DNA from: Bradyrhizobium sp. CCBAU 53421
GTDB lineage: Bacteria; Pseudomonadota; Alphaproteobacteria; Rhizobiales; Xanthobacteraceae
Reading direction: 5' to 3'
Length of the DNA: 64,000 bases
NCBI RefSeq assembly: GCF_015291625.1
Contig: NZ_CP030047.1
Location: forward strand, 5,890,001-5,954,000
Position 1 is the stretch's first letter. Every line of letters starts with the position of its first letter. The notes below the pieces were generated by a model. It did not search any database. It was not told the DNA's origin and worked only from the letters and a program-made list of their open reading frames with translations. This document shows positions 46,349 through 55,282 of this stretch, piece after piece. The translations under genes were made by a program, and so were the position numbers.

Positions 46349-48508
46349 ATGGCTGAACGGTCTTTTGCGCGTGAGGTCGAGGATCTCCGGCTCGGCGACG
46401 GCGACACCTTCCGCGGCGAAGGCATCCTCGCCATCACCAAGGCACTCCTGCAATCCGGCGTCGCCTATGTCGGCGGCTATCAGGGCTCGCCGATCTCGCA
46501 CCTGATGGACGTGCTGGCCGACGCCAAGGATGTGCTCGACGATCTCGGCGTCGTGTTCCAGAGCTCCGCCAATGAAGCGGCAGCGGCGGCGATGCTGTCG
46601 GCCTCCGTGATGTATCCGCTGCGCGGCGCGGTGGCGTGGAAGTCGACGGTCGGCACCAATGTCGCCTCCGACGCGCTCGCCAATCTCGCCTCCGGCGGCG
46701 TCACCGGCGGCACCATGATCATCGTCGGCGAGGATTACGGCGAAGGCTCCTCGATCATGCAGGAGCGCACCCACGCCTTTGCGATGAAATCGCAGATCTG
46801 GCTGCTCGATCCGCGGCCCGACCATGAGTGCATCGTCAATCTGATCGAGAAGGGTTTTGAACTCTCGGAAGTCTCCAACACCCCCGTCATGCTGGAAGTG
46901 CGCGTCCGCGCCTGTCACATGCACGGCAGCTTTGCCTGCAAGGACAATGTCAGGCCGGCGCACACCATCAAGGACGCCCTGAACAACCCGAAGCGCGACG
47001 TCGGCCGCATCGTGCTGCCGCCGGCGGCCTATGAGCACGAGCAGGAGAAGATCAGGACGCGAATGCCTGCGGCGATCAACTTCATCCGGGACAACAGGTT
47101 GAACGAATGGATGGGGCCGAAGCAGGGCAAGGTCGGCATCATCATGCAGGGCGGCATGTACAATAACGTCATCCGCGCGCTGCAATATCTCGGGCTGTCG
47201 GATGCCTATGGCAACACCCAGATCCCGCTCTATGTCATGAACGTCACCTACCCCGTGATCGACACCGAGGTCGCCGAGTTCTGCCTCGACAAGGACGCCA
47301 TCCTGATCGTCGAGGAAGGCCAGCCGGAATATCTGGAGCAGGCGATCAACACGGTGCTGCGGCGCCGGGATATCCAGGCGCGGGTCCACGGCAAGGACGT
47401 GCTGCCGATGGGCGGCGACTACACCGCGCAGGTGCTGCTCGGCGGCGTGCGCGAGTTCATCGAAAAGACCGAGCCGCGGCTGCTCGGCAACCGGCCGCCG
47501 GCGCCGGACGCAAGCGCCGTGCTCAGCCGTCCCGAGATCGAGAAGCTGAAGCACGCGGTGCCGGCGCGGCCGCCCGGGCTTTGCACCGGCTGTCCGGAGC
47601 GCCCGATCTTCGCCGCCATGAAGCTCGTCGAGAGCGAGCTCGGCGAGCACCACGTCTCCGCCGACATCGGCTGTCACCTGTTCTCGATCCTGCCGCCCTT
47701 CAACATCGGCGCGACGACGATGGGTTTTGGTCTCGGCCCGGCCTCGACCTCAGCCTTCAACGTCAAGGCCGACAAGCGCTCGATCGCGGTGATGGGTGAC
47801 GGCGGCTTCTGGCACAACGGGCTGACCAGCGGCATCGGCAACGCCGTCTTCAACAAGCACGACGGCGTGTTCGTCATCGTCGACAATTACTACACCTCGG
47901 CGACCGGCGGTCAGGACATCCTGTCGTCGCGCGCGATCAGCAAGCGGCGAAACACCAACAACTCGATCGTGCAGGCCGTGAAGGGCATCGGCGGGCAATG
48001 GGTCCGGCAGATCGACCGCACCTACGATGTCGGGAAGATGCGCGACACGTTGAAGGAGGCGCTGACGACCACGGAGCAAGGCCCCAAGGTCATCGTCGCC
48101 TCCTCCGAATGCATGTTGAACAAGCAGCGCCGTGTGAAGCCGCAGATCAGCAAGGCGATCAAGGACGGCGTTCGCACCGTGAAGGAACGCTTCGGCGTCG
48201 ATGAGGACGTCTGCACCGGCGACCACGCCTGCATCCGCCTCTCCGGCTGCCCGTCGCTCTCGGTCAAGCAGCTCGACGATCCCCTGCGCGACGATCCCGT
48301 CGCGGCGATCGACAATTCCTGCGTCGGCTGCGGCAATTGCGGCGAGGTGGCGGATGCCGCCGTGCTGTGTCCCTCGTTCTATCGCGCCGACGTCATTCAC
48401 AATCCGACCGGCTGGGACAGGTTCAAGTCGAAGGTCGCCATGGCCGTGATCGGCTGGCTGCAACGGCGGCGTGATCGCCGGCGTCCGGCGCTCGAGGCTT
48501 TGGCATGA
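46349..48508 (+). CDS. iorA: Indolepyruvate ferredoxin oxidoreductase alpha-like subunit
   Basis: This 719-residue thiamine-diphosphate enzyme decarboxylates an aromatic 2-oxoacid oxidatively, with ferredoxin as acceptor and CoA as acyl acceptor. The TPP motif is GDGGFWHNG...VDNYYTS (near residues 480-515). The C-terminal ferredoxin-like region has CTGDHACIRLSGCPS and CVGCGNCGE with a later CPSF. In the proposed pathway the substrate is isatinate (2-aminophenylglyoxylate) giving anthraniloyl-CoA, rather than indolepyruvate. That assignment is inferred. Confidence 0.92.
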   Translation: MAERSFAREVEDLRLGDGDTFRGEGILAITKALLQSGVAYVGGYQGSPISHLMDVLADAKDVLDDLGVVFQSSANEAAAAAMLSASVMYPLRGAVAWKSTVGTNVASDALANLASGGVTGGTMIIVGEDYGEGSSIMQERTHAFAMKSQIWLLDPRPDHECIVNLIEKGFELSEVSNTPVMLEVRVRACHMHGSFACKDNVRPAHTIKDALNNPKRDVGRIVLPPAAYEHEQEKIRTRMPAAINFIRDNRLNEWMGPKQGKVGIIMQGGMYNNVIRALQYLGLSDAYGNTQIPLYVMNVTYPVIDTEVAEFCLDKDAILIVEEGQPEYLEQAINTVLRRRDIQARVHGKDVLPMGGDYTAQVLLGGVREFIEKTEPRLLGNRPPAPDASAVLSRPEIEKLKHAVPARPPGLCTGCPERPIFAAMKLVESELGEHHVSADIGCHLFSILPPFNIGATTMGFGLGPASTSAFNVKADKRSIAVMGDGGFWHNGLTSGIGNAVFNKHDGVFVIVDNYYTSATGGQDILSSRAISKRRNTNNSIVQAVKGIGGQWVRQIDRTYDVGKMRDTLKEALTTTEQGPKVIVASSECMLNKQRRVKPQISKAIKDGVRTVKERFGVDEDVCTGDHACIRLSGCPSLSVKQLDDPLRDDPVAAIDNSCVGCGNCGEVADAAVLCPSFYRADVIHNPTGWDRFKSKVAMAVIGWLQRRRDRRRPALEALA

Positions 48509-48532
48509 GAGCTTGGGCATGAGAGCTTTGGC
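48505..48532 (+). repeat. 14-bp tandem repeat at the iorA/iorB junction
   Basis: ATGAGAGCTTGGGC (48505-48518) is followed by ATGAGAGCTTTGGC (48519-48532), and then the iorB start ATGAGAG. The first copy contains the iorA stop. The first two ATGs run into stops after a few codons, so only the third starts iorB. Confidence 0.85.
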
Positions 48533-50098
48533 ATGAGAGACGAAACGGTCCAGCTGGCACTCCCTGCCGCGGGTGACGCGACCGAGCGGCCGATCTCGAT
48601 CGCGATCGTCGCGATGGGTGGTCAGGGCGGCGGCGTCCTCACCGACTGGATCGTCCAGCTCGCCGAGAACCATGGCTGGGTCGCACAGTCGACCTCGGTG
48701 CCCGGCGTCGCCCAGCGCACCGGCGCCACGATCTACTACATCGAGGCGATGCCGCCGCTCGACGGCCGCAAGCCGATCCTGTCGCTGATGCCGACGCCGG
48801 GCGACGTCGACGTGGTGATGGCGGCGGAGTTCATGGAAGCCGGCCGCTCGATCCTGCGCGGCCTGGTGACACCGGACCGCACCACGCTGATCGCATCCAA
48901 TCACCGGACGTTCGCAATCGGCGAGAAGATCGCGCCGGGCAACGGCATCGCCGACGGGGGCGCGGTGACCGGTGCCATCGGAATTGCCGCCAAGACCGAG
49001 ATCATCTTCGACATGAACGCGCTGGCGATCGCCAAGGGAAGCGTCATCTCGGCCGCGATGTTCGGCGCACTGGCGGGCGCCGGCGTGCTCAGCTTCAGCC
49101 GCGAGAGCTATCTCGACGTCATCCGCGCCGGCGACAAGGGCGCGCAGGCCAGCGTCCGCGCGTTCGAGGCGGCGTTCGACCGGGCGCAGTCGAAATCGCC
49201 GGACCCGGCGACGCCGTCGCAACCGGAGGCGGCAGGCACCGCCCCCGCTCCGGCTGCACTGGATCCGCGTCTTGCCGGCCTCGCCGCGCGACTGACGCAG
49301 GAGCTGCCGGAGACCGTGCATGCCATCGGCCGCGCCGGGCTGAAGAAGGTGGTTGATTTCCAGGACGTCGCCTATGGCGGCGAATATCTCGACATCCTCG
49401 GCAAGCTCAACGCCGCCGATCGCAGCGCCAGTGGCGCCGAACGAAACTTTGCCTTCACCCAGGCCGCCGCAAAATATCTCGCCAATGCCATGACCTATGA
49501 TGACGTTATTCGCGTTGCCGACCTCAAGACCAGATCCGGCCGCCGCGCGCGGATCGAGGGCGAGCTCGAATTGTCCGAGGGCCAGGTGCTGCAGACCACC
49601 GAGTTCATGCATCCCCGCATGGAAGAGGTGATGGGCATGCTCCCGGTGGGCTTTGGCCGCTGGCTTGAAGCCAGGCCGCGCCTGCTCGGCTGGCTCGATC
49701 GCCGCGTCAACAGAGGACGCCGGATACGAACCTACTCGCTGCCCTGGTTCCTCGCACTCTATACGGTCGGCGGACTTCGCGGCATGCGTCGCCGCTCGCT
49801 GCGTCACGCGATCGAGACGGCTCATCGGGACGAATGGCTCAAGGCCGCGACAGAAGCAGTACGATCGAACTATCGGCTGGGCGTCGAGATCCTGCAATGC
49901 CGGCGCCTTGTCAAAGGCTATTCCGACACTCACAGCCGCGGCCTGTCGAAATTCGACAAGACGCTGGCTGCGATCAAGCTGGTCGCCCAGCGCGACGATG
50001 CCGCCGACTGGGCGCGCCGGCTGCGCGAAGCCGCGCTGAAGGACAGCGCGGGCAACGAGCTCGACGGCGTGATCCAGACCATCAAGAGTTTTGCATGA
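48533..50098 (+). CDS. iorB: Indolepyruvate ferredoxin oxidoreductase beta-like subunit
   Basis: The N-terminal 190 residues are the gamma-type 2-oxoacid oxidoreductase domain (AIVAMGGQGGGVLTDWIVQL, SVPGVAQRTGATIYYIE). A DUF6537-like C-terminal region extends the protein to 521 residues (FQDVAYGGEYLDILGKL, YSLPWFLALYTVGGLRGMRR). The start is the third ATG of the tandem repeat; GAGAG in the second copy can serve as ribosome site. It functions with iorA, and its stop overlaps the MarR start. Confidence 0.92.
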   Translation: MRDETVQLALPAAGDATERPISIAIVAMGGQGGGVLTDWIVQLAENHGWVAQSTSVPGVAQRTGATIYYIEAMPPLDGRKPILSLMPTPGDVDVVMAAEFMEAGRSILRGLVTPDRTTLIASNHRTFAIGEKIAPGNGIADGGAVTGAIGIAAKTEIIFDMNALAIAKGSVISAAMFGALAGAGVLSFSRESYLDVIRAGDKGAQASVRAFEAAFDRAQSKSPDPATPSQPEAAGTAPAPAALDPRLAGLAARLTQELPETVHAIGRAGLKKVVDFQDVAYGGEYLDILGKLNAADRSASGAERNFAFTQAAAKYLANAMTYDDVIRVADLKTRSGRRARIEGELELSEGQVLQTTEFMHPRMEEVMGMLPVGFGRWLEARPRLLGWLDRRVNRGRRIRTYSLPWFLALYTVGGLRGMRRRSLRHAIETAHRDEWLKAATEAVRSNYRLGVEILQCRRLVKGYSDTHSRGLSKFDKTLAAIKLVAQRDDAADWARRLREAALKDSAGNELDGVIQTIKSFA

Positions 50099-50592
50099 TG
50101 CCGGCCGCGCTCAAGGAAAGCACCGTTCCCCCGTTCGGGCAGATCGAAACCCGGCTTTGGCTGCAACTGCTGTCGCTGCATGGAGAACTCTTTGCGTCGC
50201 TGAATTCGATGCTGAGCTCGGAATTCGGCTTGTCGCTGGCCAAGTTCGACGTGCTGGCTCAGCTCGACCGTTACCGGGACGGACTGGCGCTCGGGCAGCT
50301 GTCGCAGAACCTGAAAGTGTCCGGCGGCAACGTCTCGGGCCTGGTGCAGCGCCTGCTGGCCGACGACCTCATCAGCAAGGAGATGTCGAGCGAGGACCGC
50401 CGGTCGTTCATCGTGCGCCTGACGCCAAAGGGCGAAGCACTGTTCAGGAAGGCCGCCGACGTGCACAAGAGGCACCTCAGCGAACGGCTTGAAACGATCC
50501 CCGCCCGGGAGCTGGAGACCGCACTGTCGGTGTTGCGGTCGCTCTCCTCGAAACTCGGCAGCGAAAGCAAGAAGCAAGGTCGCAGGAAGTAA
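50095..50592 (+). CDS. MarR-family regulator in the iorAB operon
   Basis: This 165-residue winged-helix protein has FGLSLAKFDVLAQLDRYRDG, LGQLSQNLKVSGGNVSGLVQ and wing SKEMSSEDRRSFIVRLTPKG. It is translationally coupled to iorB by ATGA overlap. Position suggests it senses a pathway compound and represses the bipartite operators at 46304 and 56251. MarR regulators of auxin catabolism are known in plant-associated bacteria. Its strongest internal relative is the MarR at 29994. Confidence 0.88.
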   Translation: MMPAALKESTVPPFGQIETRLWLQLLSLHGELFASLNSMLSSEFGLSLAKFDVLAQLDRYRDGLALGQLSQNLKVSGGNVSGLVQRLLADDLISKEMSSEDRRSFIVRLTPKGEALFRKAADVHKRHLSERLETIPARELETALSVLRSLSSKLGSESKKQGRRK

Positions 50593-51074
50593 TGGCCAAA
50601 GACTCCAGGAGCAAATGGAAATCCGGTCCGCCGCGGACGCGGGACCAGCTGCAAAGCTATATTCCCTATCTCTTCAACCGGCTCGCCAATCGCTGGAACC
50701 TGGATCAGAACCGCGATCTCAGCGAGCACAACATCAACAACGTCGTGTTCCGGACCTTGTCGGTGCTGTTCATCTACAAGACCCTGACCGTCAACGAGAT
50801 CGCCGTTCTCGCCGTCACCGAGCAGTCGACCGCGAGCCGCATGGTCGAGTCGATGGTGTCATCGGGTCTCGTCAAGCGCGAGATCGCGGAAGAAGACCAG
50901 CGCCGCCGCGTCGTCGGATTGACGGCGGACGGCGAAGCGCTACTGCGCAAGATCTGGCCGATCATGGAGAACAATTACGACCGGCTGACCGTCGGCATCG
51001 ATCCCGACGAGATCGAGGTGTGCGCCCGCGTGCTGGCCAAGATGGTCGAGAACATCCGCCAGAACCAGATCTGA
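50592..51074 (+). CDS. Second MarR-family regulator in the iorAB operon
   Basis: This 160-residue protein has LFIYKTLTVNEIAVLAVTEQ, STASRMVESMVSSGLVKREI and wing AEEDQRRRVVGLTADGEALL. Its ATG overlaps the preceding TAA stop (TAATG). It is more divergent from the other two MarR proteins of this block. Two adjacent MarR genes may bind different operators or effectors. It ends 10 nt before the convergent SDR gene. Confidence 0.85.
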   Translation: MAKDSRSKWKSGPPRTRDQLQSYIPYLFNRLANRWNLDQNRDLSEHNINNVVFRTLSVLFIYKTLTVNEIAVLAVTEQSTASRMVESMVSSGLVKREIAEEDQRRRVVGLTADGEALLRKIWPIMENNYDRLTVGIDPDEIEVCARVLAKMVENIRQNQI

Positions 51075-51083
51075 TCGCCGCGA

Positions 51084-51812
51084 TCATGGACTGAGGCCGG
51101 CAAGGCTGGTGCCGCCGCAGACGTAGAGCACCTGTCCGGTCACGAAGTCCGAGCGCTCGTCGAGGAAGAAACCGATCGCGTGCGCCACGTCCTCGCGTGT
51201 GCCGAGCCGCCCGACCGGAACGTTGCGCGCCATCTTCTCCTGCTGCTCGGACCCCTTCGGGACGATGCCCCAGAAATTGTCGGTCAGGATCGGGCCCGGT
51301 GCGACCACGTTCACCGTGATGCCGCTCGACGCCAGCTCCAGCGCCCATGTCCGCGCCATGCCGTGCACGCCGGCCTTGGTCGCGGAATAGGCCGAGCGCG
51401 TCGCCGCGCCCATCGCGGCGCGCGAGCTCACGAACACGATCCGGCCGAACCGCCGCGACCGCATTCCTTCCATCGCTGCCTGGGTCAGCAGCATCGGTGC
51501 GCCCAAGTGCAGCTGCGCCAGCGTCAGGATGTCTTCCGGCTTCGCATCGGCCAGCAAATTCGGCAGGATGATTCCGGCATTGTGCACGAGGCAATCGACC
51601 GCATGATCCCGGCAGATCTCCTCGGCAATGGCCCTTGTCTCCGCGATGTCGGTCAGGTCCGCGCGATAGGCGGTGAGCAGGTCGTGCGTCCAGCCCGGCT
51701 TCTCGAGCCCGACCGAGACGACCCGCTGTCCCTCGCCGACGAGCTTCTTCGCCAACGCCTCGCCGATGCCGGAATTGCCTCCGGTGATGAGTGTGGTGCG
51801 GGTCTGGCTCAT
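51084..51812 (-). CDS. Short-chain dehydrogenase/reductase
   Basis: This 242-residue classical SDR has nucleotide loop TGGNSGIG, HNAGI and active-site YSATK, so all catalytic residues are present. The start at 51812 has AGGAG 7 nt upstream; the in-frame extension would overlap the ligase gene. It is the last gene of the dioxygenase operon. It could oxidise dioxindole to isatin or act on another hydroxylated intermediate. Substrate unknown. Confidence 0.88.
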   Translation of the reverse strand: MSQTRTTLITGGNSGIGEALAKKLVGEGQRVVSVGLEKPGWTHDLLTAYRADLTDIAETRAIAEEICRDHAVDCLVHNAGIILPNLLADAKPEDILTLAQLHLGAPMLLTQAAMEGMRSRRFGRIVFVSSRAAMGAATRSAYSATKAGVHGMARTWALELASSGITVNVVAPGPILTDNFWGIVPKGSEQQEKMARNVPVGRLGTREDVAHAIGFFLDERSDFVTGQVLYVCGGTSLAGLSP

Positions 51813-51814
51813 GA

Positions 51815-53431
51815 TCACTCCTGCCGCCGCTTGAGGTCGCGACAATCGAAGAACGCGCCGTCGCGCATCAGCTGCGCGACGAAGTCCTTCAGTCCGCCGC
51901 GCTGGATCTTCTCGGTCGCGGTCAGCGGCAGTTTTTCGACGAAGCAGATCCAGCCTGGCGCCTTGTAATAGGCCATCTGCTCAAGACTCCAGCGCACGAT
52001 GTCCTCGGCGAGCGCGCGGTCCGCCCCCGGCGTCTCGGCGATGATGACCGCCGCGACCTCGTCGCCGCGCAGCTGATCGGGCGTTGCCGCGACCGCGGCC
52101 TGCCGGATCGCGCCATGGCGGTTGAGGACGGATTCGACCTCGACCGCGGCGATGTTCTCGCCGGAGCGGCGAATCACGTTCTTCTTGCGATCGACAAAAT
52201 GAAGGTCGCCATCGGCATCGCGCGACACGATATCGCCGGTATGGAGCCATCCGTCCTTCCAGGCCTCGGCAGTCGCTTCAGGGTTCTTCAGGTACTCGCT
52301 GAAGAAGCCGAAGCGGGGATCATCCCCTGCCCGCCGCACCAACAGCTCGCCCGGCGTTCCCACCGGCGCATCGTTGCCGCCATCGCCAATGATCCGAACC
52401 TCGACCTCGGGTGCCGGACGGCCGAAACAGCTGGTGCCGATCTTGCGCGGCTCGACATTGGCGGCGATCACGCCGCCGCTTCCGGTCTCGGTCATCGCCC
52501 AGGCCTCGAGCAGCGGAAAGCCGAAGCGCTGCTCGAACGGCGCGTGCAGCAGCCTGTCGACGCCGGCGCCGAAGCCGAACCGCACGGTGTGCGCGCGGTC
52601 TTCTTCCGTCGGCGGCGCGCCCATCAGCATCGAGGGCATGACGCCGAGATAATGCAGGCAGGTCGCCCGGCTGTCGCGCACCGATTGCCACCAGCTGCGC
52701 GGATGGAAGCGATCGAGCATCGTCAGGCTGCCGCCGACCGACAGCATCGCCATCAGCGACACCGCCATCGCGTTCATGTGAAACAGCGGCAGCGGCGTGA
52801 TCATGCGCTCGCCGTCTTTCCGGAGATCGATCAACCCGCCGACGTCGCGATACCAGTCTCCGGAATACAGGAAGTAGGTGTTGGTCAGCACGCAGCCCTT
52901 GGGCTGGCCTGTCGTCCCCGAGGTGTAGAGCAGCGCGCATTCGCTGGCGCCGTCGCCGGGGTTCGCCGGCCGCGTGCCGCCGAACGGGGCTGGAATCTCG
53001 TCGTTCTCGGTCACCACGGGAATCGGCCGGCCGGCCTGCCGCGCCGCGGTCTCGACCTCGTCGCGTCGCTTGGCGAGCACGAACGCGGCATTCATCTCGG
53101 AATGCGCGATGATGTATTCGAGCTCGCTGACCCGCAAGTCCGGGTTGATCGGCACCACGGACACACCGAGCGCGTTCAGCGCGAACCACAGCTCGACGAA
53201 CACCGGCCTGTTCTGCAGCAGCAGCCCGACCCGATGGCCACGGCCGTAACCGCGGTCTGCGAATGCCGTGCGCCAGCGCTCGACGCGTTCGCGCATGGCA
53301 CGGTACGAGATCTCCCCGGCCGCGATGCCGTAGATGTCGGCCGTCTCGGGCAGCACATTGAGAAAGCCGGCTTCGCCCCGGTCGAGGGCAGTCTCGCGGA
53401 AGCGGGCGTAGACGGTGGTCGCTGTGGTCAA
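51815..53431 (-). CDS. AMP-forming acyl-CoA ligase
   Basis: This 538-residue ANL-family ligase has the ATP motif LLYTSGTTGQPKG, the A5-like EAWAMTETGSGG, LHTGDIVSRDADG, and a C-terminal Lys region PLTATEKIQRG. It is encoded directly downstream of the dioxygenase genes. I infer that it activates the dioxygenase product, dioxindole-3-acetate, to its CoA ester. The start appears to be a TTG with a weak ribosome site. Confidence 0.9.
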   Translation of the reverse strand: MTTATTVYARFRETALDRGEAGFLNVLPETADIYGIAAGEISYRAMRERVERWRTAFADRGYGRGHRVGLLLQNRPVFVELWFALNALGVSVVPINPDLRVSELEYIIAHSEMNAAFVLAKRRDEVETAARQAGRPIPVVTENDEIPAPFGGTRPANPGDGASECALLYTSGTTGQPKGCVLTNTYFLYSGDWYRDVGGLIDLRKDGERMITPLPLFHMNAMAVSLMAMLSVGGSLTMLDRFHPRSWWQSVRDSRATCLHYLGVMPSMLMGAPPTEEDRAHTVRFGFGAGVDRLLHAPFEQRFGFPLLEAWAMTETGSGGVIAANVEPRKIGTSCFGRPAPEVEVRIIGDGGNDAPVGTPGELLVRRAGDDPRFGFFSEYLKNPEATAEAWKDGWLHTGDIVSRDADGDLHFVDRKKNVIRRSGENIAAVEVESVLNRHGAIRQAAVAATPDQLRGDEVAAVIIAETPGADRALAEDIVRWSLEQMAYYKAPGWICFVEKLPLTATEKIQRGGLKDFVAQLMRDGAFFDCRDLKRRQE

Positions 53432-53438
53432 GGCGCAC

Positions 53439-53915
53439 TCACATGAAGAGCTGGATATTGCCGAACGGCGCGTCGAAATTCACGAGATCGATGCGCTTGA
53501 GCTTGATCTTGAGGTCGTCGCCGATTTGAACCAGATCGTGCGACGCCCATCCCGAAAAGCGTTCCAGCGTGTCGCCGCGCGTCTCGGTGTAGATAAAGGA
53601 GGTCCGCGCCTTGAATGCGCCGGCTGCCGGATCGCAGGCCAGGATCTGCGGCGCCTGAAGCAAATGATGGCAGCGGCTCTTCGGCTTCTGGCTGAAGGTG
53701 CGTTCGCCGGCCAGCCGCTCGATGCGCACTTTCATCAAGAGCAGATCCTCGTACATCAGCGACGGCTGGAGCACCGGATCCTGCTGCTGCCATTCCAGCG
53801 GCATCCAGTAGCGCCCTTCGGGGTGGAACAGGTCGAGCCACGCCTGCCATTGCATCGTGTCGAGCAGATCGGCTTCCCGATAGACGAAATCGGTGATGGT
53901 CTTTTCGCTGATCAT
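53439..53915 (-). CDS. Rieske aromatic dioxygenase, beta subunit
   Basis: This 158-residue small subunit of a ring-hydroxylating oxygenase belongs to the SnoaL-like cone-fold family (FVYREADLLDTMQWQAWLDL, RYWMPLEW). It is structural, holding the alpha trimer. Its ATG overlaps the alpha stop by ATGA. Confidence 0.92.
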   Translation of the reverse strand: MISEKTITDFVYREADLLDTMQWQAWLDLFHPEGRYWMPLEWQQQDPVLQPSLMYEDLLLMKVRIERLAGERTFSQKPKSRCHHLLQAPQILACDPAAGAFKARTSFIYTETRGDTLERFSGWASHDLVQIGDDLKIKLKRIDLVNFDAPFGNIQLFM

Positions 53916-55264
53916 TCCGCGGCCTCGCCGGGCTGGTCCATGTCCTGATCCATGTCCATGGTCATGTATTTGGCCCAGGCATGAAACTGGTTGCGCATCT
54001 GGCGCTCCGACGTGCCGTTGATGACCGCGGTGACGTCATGCTCTTCGTTGCTCTCGTAGAGCCGGCGCAGGTTGACCCACTGATTGCCGTTCGTCTTCAG
54101 ACCTTCCTGGGCCCGCTCATACATTTCGAGATCGTCGTGCCCGACGATCGAGGTCGGCGCGTTGATGAAGCGATTGTACATCAGCGCCCGCTCGTAGAGC
54201 TTGTCGGGCGCGCCGACCAGACGATAGACCCAGCTTTCGACCAGCGTCCGGTCGACCGCGATCGGGATGAAATTGCGCAGGATCTGCACCGCGCCCTTCA
54301 CCATGATGTTCGGGAAATAGACCGTGTTGTGCCGGACTTCTCCCAGTATCTCGTGAGCCCGCTTCTCGCCATAGGCTGCGACCATCCGGCCAAGATAGCC
54401 CTCGACGTCCGAATAGTTCGAGTGGATGGAATTGGCGACGCCGGTGTGGCCATGGCCGTTCGGCCAGATCCGGATGCCGCTCTGCTCGTAGAACTCGTAC
54501 GGGCTCATGAAGGGACCATAGAGCTGCACCGCCATCGGCGTCTCCTTGGAGTCGCCCTGTTCGCGTTGCCAGACCTTGATGGCGGTGCCGGCCGAGCTCT
54601 CGTGCGCCACCATGGGATGGCAGGTGTCGGTCTGGTTCTCGACCAGCATCTTCCAGTTGCAGGTGTGCATGTAGCGGATCGGCGCGGCCTCGACGGCGAG
54701 CTTCCCCTCGGGCGAGCGGTCGGCCATGTTGTCGATGGTCGAGAGGCTTTCGCCGAAATAGTCCTCGAAGCCGACGCCGGTTTCGCTGAGGCGCGCGAAG
54801 ATGAAATCGCGGTAGACGACGACATTCCTGATCCGCGACAGCCCGTCGCTCGCCTGGGTGTCGGTGAATCCGGTGCCCTCGTAGCCCTTCTTCAGCGGGA
54901 TCGCGAGCAGCGAGCCGTCGGTCTTGAACGACCAGGCGTGATAGGGGCAGCGGAAGAACTTTCCGGTATTGCCGCACGGCTCGGAGGCGATCTTGACGCC
55001 CTTGTGCGGACAGCGGTTGTAGAACAGGTGGATCGAGCCGTCGCTATGGCGGCTCGCCACCACCGGCTGCCGGCCGATATTGGCGGTGATGAAATCGCCT
55101 GGTTTCGACAACTGGCTGGCATGCCCGACATAGATCCAGCTGTTGGGAAACAGATGCTGCATCTCGAGCTCGAAGATCTCGGGATCGACATAGACGTCGC
55201 GATGCACCTCCGCGTCGCGCACAAGGGCGCCGATCGCGCGGGGATTCTTTCCGTATTTCGCCAT
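53912..55264 (-). CDS. Rieske aromatic dioxygenase, alpha subunit
   Basis: This 450-residue catalytic subunit has Rieske [2Fe-2S] ligands C85, H87, C106 and H109 (CPHKG and CPYHAW) and a mononuclear iron motif near residue 215, DTCHPMVAHE. With the beta subunit and reductase it would dioxygenate an aromatic acid. Related oxygenases in auxin-degrading bacteria oxidise indole-3-acetate, which fits the neighbours here. It is the second gene of the operon. Confidence 0.93.
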   Translation of the reverse strand: MAKYGKNPRAIGALVRDAEVHRDVYVDPEIFELEMQHLFPNSWIYVGHASQLSKPGDFITANIGRQPVVASRHSDGSIHLFYNRCPHKGVKIASEPCGNTGKFFRCPYHAWSFKTDGSLLAIPLKKGYEGTGFTDTQASDGLSRIRNVVVYRDFIFARLSETGVGFEDYFGESLSTIDNMADRSPEGKLAVEAAPIRYMHTCNWKMLVENQTDTCHPMVAHESSAGTAIKVWQREQGDSKETPMAVQLYGPFMSPYEFYEQSGIRIWPNGHGHTGVANSIHSNYSDVEGYLGRMVAAYGEKRAHEILGEVRHNTVYFPNIMVKGAVQILRNFIPIAVDRTLVESWVYRLVGAPDKLYERALMYNRFINAPTSIVGHDDLEMYERAQEGLKTNGNQWVNLRRLYESNEEHDVTAVINGTSERQMRNQFHAWAKYMTMDMDQDMDQPGEAAE

Positions 55265-55282
55265 GGCGCCTCTTGCCTCCTC

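Noticed and set aside
47750..49933. A 727-codon minus-strand frame opposite iorA and iorB
   Set aside because: It is antisense to IorAB with mirror-frame composition and no recognisable domain.
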